Shown one piece after another: positions 34,007 through 44,718 of a stretch of 64,000 bases of DNA. The stretch comes from Mycolicibacterium senegalense. Lineage in GTDB: Bacteria > Actinomycetota > Actinomycetes > Mycobacteriales > Mycobacteriaceae. The position numbers were made by a program, and so were the translations under genes. The stretch covers positions 434,001 through 498,000 of the forward strand of contig NZ_CP081000.1 in NCBI RefSeq assembly GCF_019645875.1, written 5' to 3'. The notes beneath the pieces were generated by a model. That model did not search any database. It had not been told where the DNA came from and saw nothing but the letters and a program-made list of their open reading frames with translations. Position 1 is the stretch's first letter, and every line of letters starts with the position of its first letter.

Positions 34007-34996
34007 TCAAGCCGGATTGCGAAACGGTCGGGCCGATCCTTTGCGGGGCGTCCGGGCGGCAACACGCGGTGCCGGTAACCAGTGCTCTGTGGTGGGCGGC
34101 AAGATCCAACCGTGTTCGTTCGTGATATCGCGGATCGCGCTGAGCGCTCGCCGCAGCCGGGCCGGCGTGGTCCCCCGCGCCCGCCAGACGACTTCCACCG
34201 GGCACAACGGCACGGGAGCAATGACAGGCCGAACCACGACACCGTCCGGAACAGGCGCCTCCATGGAGGCGAATGCCGGCGCTTGGTAAGTCACCACCGC
34301 CGCATTGGCCGCGCTGCGTCCGTGACCGTGCAGGCGCCATCCGATGTCCAGGTCGAATGCCTCGACGACCGTCTCGATCCACGTCTGCCAGTCGACGGCT
34401 TCCTCGGCGGTGTGAACCACCATGGGATGTTGGGCGAGCTCGTGCATGGGCACCTCCTCGAAGGCGGCGAGCCGGTGGCCTGCAGGCAGCACGACTCCGA
34501 TCGGCTCGAGGCGCACCAGTTGGCTGTGAAGACTTGGCGGTAAGGCTGTTTCGAGGCCATCGACCCACCCGAACGCCAGGTCGATTCTCCCCTCGGCCAC
34601 CGCAGACGCCGTCACAGCGAGTCCTTGGCTCTGCCGGATCTCAACCAGCAGATCGTCAATTCTGGAGCCCAACTCGCGGGCGACGACACCCGCAGTGAGC
34701 CCCTCGGTGATGACGTCCAGACGTAACGGGGGCTTGGTCTCGCGGAGCTCGGCGAGCAGATCCTGAGCGTCGGAGAGTAGGTCTCTCCCGCGGGCGATGA
34801 ACAATTCGCCGGCCGGGGTGAGTTCGACGCCACGGCGATCTCGCAGGAACAGGTTGACACCGAGTCTGGCCTCGAGCTGGCTGATCTGTGCCGACAGCGT
34901 CTGCTGGGCGATATGCAGGCGGGTCGCGGCGCGCGCGAAATGGAGCTCGTCCGCGAGAACGACGGCATATCGCACCAACCGCAAATCCAAATCCAT
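34007..34996 (-). CDS. LysR-family transcriptional regulator
   Basis: This 329-residue protein has an N-terminal LysR HTH (VRYAVVLADELHFARAATRLHIAQQTLSAQISQLEARLG) and a type 2 periplasmic-binding-like effector domain. ATG 34996 gives the normal LysR start, and the frame continues to 35113 without family likeness. It is divergent from the one-carbon operon at 35223 and heads the minus-strand operon with the receiver regulator and flavin reductase, so it could control either. Confidence 0.88.
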   Translation of the reverse strand: MDLDLRLVRYAVVLADELHFARAATRLHIAQQTLSAQISQLEARLGVNLFLRDRRGVELTPAGELFIARGRDLLSDAQDLLAELRETKPPLRLDVITEGLTAGVVARELGSRIDDLLVEIRQSQGLAVTASAVAEGRIDLAFGWVDGLETALPPSLHSQLVRLEPIGVVLPAGHRLAAFEEVPMHELAQHPMVVHTAEEAVDWQTWIETVVEAFDLDIGWRLHGHGRSAANAAVVTYQAPAFASMEAPVPDGVVVRPVIAPVPLCPVEVVWRARGTTPARLRRALSAIRDITNEHGWILPPTTEHWLPAPRVAARTPRKGSARPFRNPA

Positions 34997-35222
34997 CGGG
35001 TCGTAACAGTAGGTTCCCGCACTAGGCACATCAAGTATCGATCTGCCAATAGAGCAGAAGTGTCTCCTGTGCCGGCCACCGCACGGGTTCCGGGCGCGGC
35101 GTAGCGCGGGCACACAACTTTCTGGCGTTCATCTTTGGTTGCCAGCCCGAAGACTGCCCCTTTGCGGATCCGTAGCGTTTCTTTGCGTAAGTAACCGATG
35201 CAGATTCCGTAGTGAGGTGAAC

Positions 35223-35747
35223 ATGAAAAAGCCATTGTTTGGTGCGGGGTGGCCCCAGCCGTTCGCCCCGCGGATTTCTGCTGAGCTTTCGTATGGGCTA
35301 CACCGTATTTTGGCGACTAATGCCTTATACCGGTGGTTCGCAGCCGAGCTGGAACGCCGACCGAAAATGTATCGCATTTTCACCGCGCTGGAGCGCGTAA
35401 CCAAACAACGTATATACGGATGTCGAATGTGCGGGCAGTGTGCCTTGCCCACCACCGGATATGCGTGCCCGATGACCTGCCCGAAGCAAATCCGCAATGG
35501 GCCGTGCGGCGGTGTATCGCCGGAGGGAAATTGCGAAGTGCATCCGGAAATGCGGTGCGTATGGGTGATCGGATCCGAACGGGCGACCCGCGCGGGGCGG
35601 AGCAGTGACCTCGCGTTGCTGCATAGGCCTGTGGATTACCGCGAGAGCAACCGCAGTTCGTGGGTCAACTACTGGCTCGGTCGCGACGCCGACATCGCCA
35701 CCGAACAACCGCCACGCAAGCTGCTGCCGATTGTGCAGGTGTCCTGA
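35223..35747 (+). CDS. MetV-like cysteine-rich MTHFR partner protein (MTHFR C-terminal domain family)
   Basis: This 174-residue protein has eight cysteines at 67, 70, 73, 82, 86, 95, 104 and 112 in the pattern CxMCGQC...CPMTC...NGPCGG...CEV...CVW. This is the signature of the MTHFR C-terminal/MetV family, which binds metal (zinc, or Fe-S in some) and forms a complex with MetF in acetogens and some methyl-group users. ATG follows GAGGTGA. Its stop overlaps the MTHFR start (TGATG), so a complex between the two is likely. Confidence 0.82.
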   Translation: MKKPLFGAGWPQPFAPRISAELSYGLHRILATNALYRWFAAELERRPKMYRIFTALERVTKQRIYGCRMCGQCALPTTGYACPMTCPKQIRNGPCGGVSPEGNCEVHPEMRCVWVIGSERATRAGRSSDLALLHRPVDYRESNRSSWVNYWLGRDADIATEQPPRKLLPIVQVS

Positions 35748-36718
35748 TGGCCCCGGTTTATCAACGCATGTCGGGGCTGCGAGCTGCACTCGACGAGAAG
35801 AGATTCGTCGTCACTGCCGAGCTGGGGCCGCCGCGCGGCGCTGACGGGCGAGATATCACCCGTAAGGCCGACCTATTGCGCGACTGTGTCGACGCGGTCA
35901 ACGTCACCGACAACCAGGGCGCCCGGGTACGAATGTCGAGCCTCGGTGGTGCCGTCCTGGCCCAACGGGCAGGGCTGTCGCCGGTCATGCAATTGACGTG
36001 CCGTGATCGGAACCGGATGGCGTTGCAGTCAGACCTGCTCGCAGCTGGTGCACTGGGGATTCCCCACGTTTTGCTGTTGACCGGTGATCACCCTCGGGCG
36101 GGTGATCACCCGGATGCCAAGCCGGTCTTCGACCTTGACGGCGTCCAACTGACAGGGCTGGCCAGGACTTTGCGTGACGAAGGCGTCCTCGCGTCCGGAG
36201 ACGCACTCACCGATCGCCCGCGGTGGATGATCGGGACGGTCGAAAACCCGTTCGCGCCGCCGCTGTCGCTGCGAGCCGAACGGCTGGCGAAGAAGGTCGC
36301 CGCGGGTGCGGAGTTCGTACAAACGCAGTACGTGTTCGACATCTCCGTGTTCACCCAGTGGATGAAGGTGCTGACCGACAGGGGAATCACCGAGCGGTGC
36401 GCCGTCCTCGCCGGCGTCGGGCCGGTCCGATCGCTGCGGATGCTCAGTTTCCTGCGCTCCAGCGTGCCCGGCGTGAGCGTCCCCGGCGAGGTCGAGCGTC
36501 GCCTACGCGGTGTACCAGCCGACCGAGTCGGTGACGAGGGAATGCGCTTGTGCGCGGAGACAATTCAGCAGGTTGCTCAGATCCCTGGCGTCGCCGGGGT
36601 GCACGTGATGGCGTTCGGCTTCGAGCGTGGTGTTGCTGAGATCGTCCAGCGCGCCGGCCTCGATCACAGAGCCACGGCCGGGCCCACCAATTCGGAAGGT
36701 GATCGGCATGTTGGTTGA
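35747..36718 (+). CDS. metF: Methylenetetrahydrofolate reductase (MetF family)
   Basis: This 323-residue FAD TIM-barrel protein has AELGPPRGAD at the N-terminus with the conserved Glu, an LTGDHP segment (LLLTGDHPRAGDHPDAKPVFDLDGV) and GAEFVQTQYVFD at the flavin/folate site. It interconverts 5,10-methylene-THF and 5-methyl-THF. Coupling to the MetV-like protein and presence of FolD and PurU in the same operon allow an oxidative direction. It overlaps the methyltransferase gene by 11 bp. Confidence 0.9.
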   Translation: MAPVYQRMSGLRAALDEKRFVVTAELGPPRGADGRDITRKADLLRDCVDAVNVTDNQGARVRMSSLGGAVLAQRAGLSPVMQLTCRDRNRMALQSDLLAAGALGIPHVLLLTGDHPRAGDHPDAKPVFDLDGVQLTGLARTLRDEGVLASGDALTDRPRWMIGTVENPFAPPLSLRAERLAKKVAAGAEFVQTQYVFDISVFTQWMKVLTDRGITERCAVLAGVGPVRSLRMLSFLRSSVPGVSVPGEVERRLRGVPADRVGDEGMRLCAETIQQVAQIPGVAGVHVMAFGFERGVAEIVQRAGLDHRATAGPTNSEGDRHVG

Positions 36719-38183
36719 CTTTCGCCCACACTCTCGTCTGCGCGGCGATCGACCGCTCGACTTCGGAGCCACAGTGCTCCCAGTCGTGACGGCACTGAGT
36801 ACGTCGACGACGGACTTGGCGCAGGTACGGGTCGTTTGCGATTGGGTGCAGTATCGACAGAACTTCCGTGATGTCGTGCAGGTCCGCCCGGTGCTCTGCA
36901 ACGCCGAAGCGGGTGAGGTGTCGCAGCCCGCCGGTGCCGCAGCTGCACAATTCGAGGTCGCCATCGATGCCCGGCGCGCCTCCGAATCACCGATAGGGGA
37001 CCTGACGACCGAGCTGCTCAGCGGCCGGAACGATCAGGTGTTCCTCGAAGACTGGGCACCGGGCCACGACAGCTTGATCTGGCGCTTCAACGGTCTGTAC
37101 TGGTCGGAGCTGGAGCTGTGGGAGAAGGCGACAGGGCAGGGCTACGAACAGGCCTTGCCGGGCGGGGAGAGCGATGCGCGCAACCGTGACGCGGCGACGG
37201 AGCTGATCGGCGAGCTGTTCGACGTGTGGGACGGGCTGGCGGCGACCGATGCGCTGCCCGAGGAGCTGTACATCGTCGAACTCGGGGTCGGCAACGGTCA
37301 GCAAGCCAAGGTGTTCCTCGATACTTTCCGTGATCTCGACCGCGAGCACGGCAGAGGGTACTACCCGCGATTGCAGTATCTGATGGGCGATTACTCGGCC
37401 CACGTACTGGACCTGGCTCGGGAAACGGTTGCCGAGCACGCCGAGCGATCCAGCGCATTTGTCTTGGATGCCACTCACCCCAAGAGCTCACTGGGTTTTC
37501 TGCAGGGCAAAGTCTTCCTCATCTACATCTCGAACGTGTATGACAACCTGCCCGCGGACGAGGTCGCGCACTTCGGCGGGCAGACCCACCTGGTACACAA
37601 CCGCGCCTACCTCCCTCGTGCAGCCGCTGATGTGCTTGCGGAGTCGGTGTGCTCGAGTGTCGAACAATTGCCTACGTTGGTGCACAAGCTGCTCCGGTTG
37701 GGGCCAGCCGTGCTGTCCGACGCCTGCCCGGAGCATTTCCCCACGATCGAGGCCGCAGTGCGGTTCTGGCAAGACACGTGGTCAGCTTTGCGGCTGGCCG
37801 AGCGTTACGTGCCGCTGCGGGGGCTGGACTCCTATCACATCGCCGACTCGCTGACCGGGGAGGTACTACGCCCGCTGCTGGAGTCCGGTACCGACGTCCG
37901 GATGCACTCTTCGGTGGGCGCAGTCGCGAGTTTCTCGGACAGCCTGACTCTGTTGCATCCGTTCGGCAAGTTGGTGTGCCACGACATCTTCGTTACCGAT
38001 GTAGAGGGGTACCGGACGACATTCCGGGGGCCGGGAAAATATGACGGTTCGGTGGTCAATTGGGTCAATGGCACATTGCTGGCTCATGTCGGACGCCGTC
38101 GCGGTTTTGATGTTCGCTACGAACGCTTTCGGCATCGGACCGGCGGAAATATCGTGACCATGACTGTGGAATCCAGGGGTTGA
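36708..38183 (+). CDS. SAM-dependent methyltransferase, distantly MidA-like
   Basis: This 491-residue protein has a Rossmann-type SAM motif I at 191-197 (IVELGVGNGQQAK), an acidic position in LMGDYS, FVLDATHP and LIYISNVYDNLPADE downstream. This layout resembles MidA-like enzymes. The first 160 residues have no recognised match. As the only SAM consumer inside an operon that makes and recycles SAM, it is the probable purpose of the operon. The substrate is unknown. ATG 36708 follows GGAAGG. Confidence 0.72.
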   Translation: MLVDFRPHSRLRGDRPLDFGATVLPVVTALSTSTTDLAQVRVVCDWVQYRQNFRDVVQVRPVLCNAEAGEVSQPAGAAAAQFEVAIDARRASESPIGDLTTELLSGRNDQVFLEDWAPGHDSLIWRFNGLYWSELELWEKATGQGYEQALPGGESDARNRDAATELIGELFDVWDGLAATDALPEELYIVELGVGNGQQAKVFLDTFRDLDREHGRGYYPRLQYLMGDYSAHVLDLARETVAEHAERSSAFVLDATHPKSSLGFLQGKVFLIYISNVYDNLPADEVAHFGGQTHLVHNRAYLPRAAADVLAESVCSSVEQLPTLVHKLLRLGPAVLSDACPEHFPTIEAAVRFWQDTWSALRLAERYVPLRGLDSYHIADSLTGEVLRPLLESGTDVRMHSSVGAVASFSDSLTLLHPFGKLVCHDIFVTDVEGYRTTFRGPGKYDGSVVNWVNGTLLAHVGRRRGFDVRYERFRHRTGGNIVTMTVESRG

Positions 38184-38184
38184 C

Positions 38185-39264
38185 ATGAGCGACTTATTCG
38201 ACCATCTTCCAATTTTGCCCACGACGGTTGTGGGATCGTACTCGGTTCCGGAATGGATGGAACGTCTGAAAACCGACTACTGTCGGGGCCGGGTCAGCGC
38301 GGCTCAGCTCGACAGCGTGCACGAGATGGCGATAAAGGCGGCGCTACGCGATCAGGAGCTGGCTGGAATAGATATCGTGTCTGACGGTGAATTGCGCCGC
38401 GACAACGACATCGACTATTTCCTCACACGTCTGTCGGGCGTGGAAATCAAAAATCGGACGAAGGAGTGCTATTTCGATTATTACGATACCGCGGTTAGTG
38501 CCCCATTGACGGTCGGAGACGATCTGACATCGCTTGCGGACGATTTCGGCTTCACCGCCACGCAGACCAACGCGCCGATCAAGTTCTCGTTCAGTGGGCC
38601 GTATTCTCTGGCGCGCCGTATCCGCAACCATGCCTACGCCGCCCAGCGCGACCTGGTACTGGCGATCGCGTACCGGCTCAACGCGGCGGCGCACGCTCTC
38701 GCCGATCGAGGCGCTCAACTTCTGCAGATCGACGAGCCGTTCCTCGCGGGCTATCCCGGTGATATCGGGCTAGCCATCGAAGCAGTCAACGTTGTCACCG
38801 AGGGCGTCGACGCGCACTGGGCACTACATGTCTGTTATGGCAACCGCTACGCTCGGCCATCCTGGCAGGGCCATTACGACTTCCTCTTTCCCGCTGTGCT
38901 CGACGCGAAGGTTGATCAGCTGGTCCTGGAATTCGCTCGCAAGGGCTACGCGGACCTGCCCGTGCTGTCGAAGTTCGGGTGGGACCGCAAGGTCGGCGTC
39001 GGAGTCATCGACGTGAAAAGCCGGCGGATCGAGACGCCGGACGTGGTGGCCGCCCGCATTCGAGCGGCACTCGATCTGCTGCCCGCCGACCGGCTCGTGA
39101 TCAACCCGGATTGCGGTCTGCGCCATATCCCCGTCGCTGTAGCGCGAGCCAAGCTCGGTGCGATGGTCAACGGTGCCGCGCTGGTCCGCGAATCTCTCTT
39201 TCCCTCCCCACCCACCACCACGGACAGCGCCCCCCTGGCTGATCCGGTTACTCAAGGAGCATGA
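38185..39264 (+). CDS. Core methionine synthase (MetE C-terminal domain only)
   Basis: This 359-residue protein consists of only the catalytic barrel of cobalamin-independent methionine synthase. The zinc ligands are complete: His215 and Cys217 (LHVCYGN), Glu249 and Cys310 (NPDCGLR). The DEP segment (QIDEPFL) is present. It lacks the N-terminal folate-binding half of MetE, so it may take methyl from a source other than polyglutamylated methyl-THF, as proposed for core-MetE (Mes) families. It starts 1 bp after the methyltransferase stop. Confidence 0.85.
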   Translation: MSDLFDHLPILPTTVVGSYSVPEWMERLKTDYCRGRVSAAQLDSVHEMAIKAALRDQELAGIDIVSDGELRRDNDIDYFLTRLSGVEIKNRTKECYFDYYDTAVSAPLTVGDDLTSLADDFGFTATQTNAPIKFSFSGPYSLARRIRNHAYAAQRDLVLAIAYRLNAAAHALADRGAQLLQIDEPFLAGYPGDIGLAIEAVNVVTEGVDAHWALHVCYGNRYARPSWQGHYDFLFPAVLDAKVDQLVLEFARKGYADLPVLSKFGWDRKVGVGVIDVKSRRIETPDVVAARIRAALDLLPADRLVINPDCGLRHIPVAVARAKLGAMVNGAALVRESLFPSPPTTTDSAPLADPVTQGA

Positions 39265-39265
39265 T

Positions 39266-40491
39266 GTGACTCGGTCCGACCCTCATGACTTTCTGTTCAC
39301 TTCGGAATCGGTGACCGAAGGTCATCCCGACAAGATCGCTGATGCGATTTCTGACGCGGTGCTCGACGCCGCGCTGACGATTGATCCGATGTCGCGAGTA
39401 GCCTGCGAAACCCTCATCACGACTGGCATGGTTGTGCTCGCCGGCGAGATCACAACGCCCGGGCATCTAGATTACACGCAGATTGTGCGTGACACAGTCA
39501 ACGAAATCGGTTACGACAACGGAACTTACGGCTTCGACGGCCACAACTGCGCGGTCCTGGTCGCGCTGGACAAGCAATCGCCCGACATCGCGCAGGGCGT
39601 AGATCAGGCGTTCGAGAACCGCACTGGTTCCGGCGACACCTTCGACCACAGTGGCGCCGGCGACCAGGGCATGATGTTCGGCTACGCCACCGAGGAAACC
39701 CCCGAGTACATGCCGATGCCGATTGCGCTCGCGCATCGGCTGTCGCGTCGACTGGCCACGGTGCGCAAGGACGGAACGCTGCCGTATCTGCGGCCGGACG
39801 GCAAGACACAGGTGTCGGTTCGTTATGCGGACGGCGTGCCGGTCGGCGTCGAACGCGTGCTCATCTCGACACAGCACGCCGAAGAAGTGACGGCCGAGCA
39901 AATTCGCGAGGACCTGTGGCAGCACGTCATCAGCACCGAACTGCCAGCCGATTTCTACGACGCGGAACAGCTCCAGGCGGACCTGCTGATCAACCCCACC
40001 GGTCGCTTTGTGATTGGCGGCCCCGTCGGCGACGCCGGGCTAACCGGCCGCAAGATCATCGTCGACACCTACGGCGGCTTCGCCCGCCACGGCGGTGGGG
40101 CATTCTCCGGAAAAGATCCCTCCAAGGTGGACCGTTCGGCGGCATATGCCGCCCGCTACGTCGCCAAGAACCTCGTTGCGGCGGGCCTCGCCGCCCGCGC
40201 TGAAGTTCAGGTGGCCTACGCAATCGGTGTCGCGCGCCCTGTGTCCGTGCTGGTGGACACGTTCGGGACCGAGCGGGTCGACCGCCGACTCATCGAGAAA
40301 CTTGTCGACGAGCACTTCGACCTGCGACCTGCGGCTTTCCGGTCCTACCTCAACCTGAACCGGCCAATCTACGCCCCCACGGCCGCCTACGGGCATTTCG
40401 GACGTACCGACATCGACCTGCCGTGGGAGCGCACCGATCGCGCTGCCAGCCTGCGTGCGGCAGCCGACCTGACTATTGAAAAGGCACTGGC

Positions 40492-40495
<4 letters not shown>
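39266..40495 (+). CDS. metK: S-adenosylmethionine synthetase
   Basis: This 410-residue MetK has all hallmarks: [13 protein letters not shown] near the N-terminus, the [12 protein letters not shown] hexapeptide-type loop, the [20 protein letters not shown]-loop-like region and the C-terminal GHFGR. GTG 39266 has AAGGAG upstream. It is probably a second copy in addition to a housekeeping metK elsewhere, because it is embedded in a dedicated operon. It produces SAM from methionine and ATP. Confidence 0.95.
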
Positions 40496-41967
<1,472 letters not shown>

Positions 41968-41968
41968 T

Positions 41969-42874
41969 ATGACCATCGCCATTGAATCCCCGGCCGCGGT
42001 ACGCAGGGATCCCGAGTTCGCGCGGGACATCGGTCGGCTGGTGGTCTCGTGTGTCGACGGACCCGGTCTCGTGTCGCGAGTCAGCACGTTCCTGCACCGG
42101 CGCGGCGCAAACATCGTCCAGTCCGACCAGTACTCCACCGGCCCGGTGGGCGGGCGCTTCTTCCAACGAATCGAGTTCCACCTACCGAATCTGTCGGCTC
42201 GGCTGGACGAAATGGAACGCGACTTCGCTGCCGATGTCGCCCGCGATCTGCATGCGACGTTCCGGCTGAGGGAAGCGGCGGCCCCGACCCGGGTCGCGAT
42301 CTTCGTCTCCCGCCACGATCATTGCCTTCTTGACCTGCTGTGGCGTGCTCGCCGATCCGAACTGCCGGTGGATGTCGTCCAGGTTGTGTCCAATCACCCT
42401 GATCTGGCCGCGGACGTCGCCGCCTTCGGTATCCCGTTCAAGCACATCGCCGTCACGCGCGATACCAAGGCCGAAGCCGAAGAGCGACAGCTCGATTTGC
42501 TGCGCGGGCGAGTCGACCTGGTCGTGCTGGCGCGCTACATGCAGATTCTGTCCAGCGACTTCCTCGACCGGGTCGAGGTGCCGGTGATCAACATCCACCA
42601 TTCCTTCCTTCCGGCGTTCGCGGGGGCCGGGCCCTACGAACGCGCCAAGGAACGTGGGGTCAAGCTGATCGGTGCCACCGCACACTACGCGACGAAGGAT
42701 CTGGACGAAGGGCCGATCATCGAGCAGGACGTCGTGCGCGTCTCCCATCGGGAAAAGGCAGCCGAGCTGGTGCGTCGCGGTGCGGATGTGGAACGTACCG
42801 TTCTCGCGCACGCCGTTCGGTGGCACTGCGAAGACCGTGTCCTCGTCGACGGCAACACCACTATCGTTTTCTAG
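41969..42874 (+). CDS. purU: Formyltetrahydrofolate deformylase
   Basis: This 301-residue protein has an N-terminal ACT domain (LVVSCVDGPGLVSRVSTFLHRRGANIV) and a C-terminal formyl-transferase fold with the catalytic INIHHSFLPAFAGAGPY and GATAHYATKDLDEGPII segments (His, Asp and Asn of the family present). PurU releases formate from 10-formyl-THF. In this operon it offers an exit for excess C1 units and regenerates free THF. Confidence 0.95.
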   Translation: MTIAIESPAAVRRDPEFARDIGRLVVSCVDGPGLVSRVSTFLHRRGANIVQSDQYSTGPVGGRFFQRIEFHLPNLSARLDEMERDFAADVARDLHATFRLREAAAPTRVAIFVSRHDHCLLDLLWRARRSELPVDVVQVVSNHPDLAADVAAFGIPFKHIAVTRDTKAEAEERQLDLLRGRVDLVVLARYMQILSSDFLDRVEVPVINIHHSFLPAFAGAGPYERAKERGVKLIGATAHYATKDLDEGPIIEQDVVRVSHREKAAELVRRGADVERTVLAHAVRWHCEDRVLVDGNTTIVF

Positions 42875-42883
42875 GGGAATCTT

Positions 42884-43885
42884 ATGTCTGCCACCATCAT
42901 TGTGACGGGGTCGATCGCCACGGACCATTTGATGCACTTCGCGGGGCGCTTCGCCGAGCAGTTCATCGACACCCACCTGGACCGGCTATCGCTGAGCTTT
43001 CTGGTCGACGATCTGACGCTCCGGCGCGGAGGCGTCGGAGCGAATATCGCTTTCGGCATGGGTGTGCTCGGCCGCAAGCCACTGCTCGTGGGGGCGGTTG
43101 GTTCCGACTTCGACGACTACCGTGCCTGGTTGGAAAACCATGGCGTCGACTGCTCGGCTCTATACGTCTCGCAGACGGCGCACACCGCCCGTTTCATGTG
43201 TACTACCGACGACGATCAGTGCCAGCTCGCTTCATTTTACCCCGGCGCGATGGCCGAGGCGAGCAGCCTGTCTCTTGAGCCTCTGACCAAGTCCCGGGCC
43301 TTTGATCTGGTGCTGGTGGGAGCCAACGATCCCGCTGCAATGCTGGCGCATACAGCCGACGCCCGGCGGCTGGGAGTGCCTTTCGCCGCGGATCCGTCGC
43401 AGCAGCTTCCGATGCTGGACCGCGATGCCGCACGGGCGCTCGTGGACGGGGCTCGGTATCTATTCACCAACGAGTACGAGTGGGAGCTGCTCGCCCGCAG
43501 AACGGAATGGAGCGAGGCGGACATCGCCGCCCGGGTCGGGCTGCGCGTCACCACCTTGTCGAGCAAGGGTTGTCTGCTGGTCGACAGCGACGGCAGCCGA
43601 CTGCACGTCGGGGTGGTGCCCGCGCGGGAAATTGTCGACCCGACCGGTGTCGGCGACGCTTTCCGTGCCGGATTCCTCTCCGGTATCGGAAGCGACCTCG
43701 ACTACGAAAGTGCTGCCCAGCTCGGGTCGCTCATCGCCACGCTCGTCCTGGAAACCGCCGGTGCCCAAGAATGGCAGCTGGATCTCGACGATGCCGCTGT
43801 CCGGCTCGCTGATGCGTACGGCGCGGCCGCGGAGAGTGCCATCATGCCGGTACTCCGCGGCGCGATGGAGATGGAAACCTCATGA
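42884..43885 (+). CDS. adoK: Adenosine kinase (PfkB family, mycobacterial AdoK-like)
   Basis: This 333-residue PfkB sugar kinase has the GGVGAN loop near the N-terminus, SFYPGAMAEA, and the C-terminal DPTGVGDAFRAGFLSG anion-hole/catalytic motif with its Asp. The opening VTGSIATDHLM and the SLSFLVDDL segment closely resemble mycobacterial adenosine kinase. It would remove the adenosine formed by AhcY. It ends in a 4-bp overlap with folD. Confidence 0.88.
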   Translation: MSATIIVTGSIATDHLMHFAGRFAEQFIDTHLDRLSLSFLVDDLTLRRGGVGANIAFGMGVLGRKPLLVGAVGSDFDDYRAWLENHGVDCSALYVSQTAHTARFMCTTDDDQCQLASFYPGAMAEASSLSLEPLTKSRAFDLVLVGANDPAAMLAHTADARRLGVPFAADPSQQLPMLDRDAARALVDGARYLFTNEYEWELLARRTEWSEADIAARVGLRVTTLSSKGCLLVDSDGSRLHVGVVPAREIVDPTGVGDAFRAGFLSGIGSDLDYESAAQLGSLIATLVLETAGAQEWQLDLDDAAVRLADAYGAAAESAIMPVLRGAMEMETS

Positions 43886-44718
43886 GCGCCAAGCTAATAG
43901 ACGGCATCGCCGCCGCCCGCAGGGTTCGCGAACAGGTGGCGAAGGAGGTGGCCACATTGCCGGCCCCTCCGGGCCTGGCCACCGTCCTGGTCGGGGATGA
44001 TCCGTCCTCGGCAGTCTATGTGCGCAGCAAGCGTCGTCAGTGCGTCGTGGCCGGAATGCTGGATCTGCACAGGCATTTGCCCGGCGACGTGACCGAAGAC
44101 GCAGTCGCGGCCGTGCTTGACGATCTCGCGGCCGACTCGCGGGTCACCGGGATTCTCCTGCAATTGCCCCTGCCGCCGCACCTCGACGCACGTGCGCTGG
44201 TCGAGCACATTCCGGTGGGCAAGGATATCGACGGTCTCACCGAGCGCAGCACGGGCCGTTTGGCGTTGGGCACGCCGGGGCTGCGTCCGTGCACACCGGC
44301 CGGAGTGATGATGCTCCTCGATGAGGCCGGCACCGTCCTCGACGGCGTACACGCCGTCGTCGTGGGTCGGTCCGAACTTGTCGGCAAACCAATGGCACAG
44401 CTTCTGCTGCAGCGCAACGCCACCGTGACCGTATGCCACTCCCGCACCAGAGACTTGGCGGCAGTATGTCGCACGGCGGATGTGTTGGTCGCCGCAGCCG
44501 GTGTGCCCGGTCTCGTCGGCGTGGACGCGATCAAGCCGGGAGCGACCGTCATCGACGTCGGCATCCATCGCACCCCGAGTGGTCTGCGCGGAGACGTCGA
44601 TACCGGCCCTGTCTGCGACATCGCCGGCGCGGTGACCCCTGTCCCGGGTGGAGTCGGGCCCATGACGATCGCCATGTTGCTCGCGAACACCGTCAGGGCC
44701 GCTGTCGACCCGCTGTAG
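43882..44718 (+). CDS. folD: Bifunctional methylenetetrahydrofolate dehydrogenase/cyclohydrolase
   Basis: This 278-residue FolD has YVRSKRRQC (the catalytic YxxxK set), the ILLQLPLPPHLD loop and the NADP motif VVVGRSELVGKPMAQLLL, ending PVPGGVGPMTIAMLL. It interconverts methylene-THF and 10-formyl-THF, linking MetF and PurU. It overlaps the convergent homocysteine methyltransferase gene by 26 bp. Confidence 0.95.
   Translation: MSAKLIDGIAAARRVREQVAKEVATLPAPPGLATVLVGDDPSSAVYVRSKRRQCVVAGMLDLHRHLPGDVTEDAVAAVLDDLAADSRVTGILLQLPLPPHLDARALVEHIPVGKDIDGLTERSTGRLALGTPGLRPCTPAGVMMLLDEAGTVLDGVHAVVVGRSELVGKPMAQLLLQRNATVTVCHSRTRDLAAVCRTADVLVAAAGVPGLVGVDAIKPGATVIDVGIHRTPSGLRGDVDTGPVCDIAGAVTPVPGGVGPMTIAMLLANTVRAAVDPL

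Noticed and set aside
34997..35222. Possible SAM riboswitch before the SAM operon
   Set aside because: No paired SAM-I, SAM-II or SAM-IV-type core could be recognised in the 226-bp leader, so it is not claimed.
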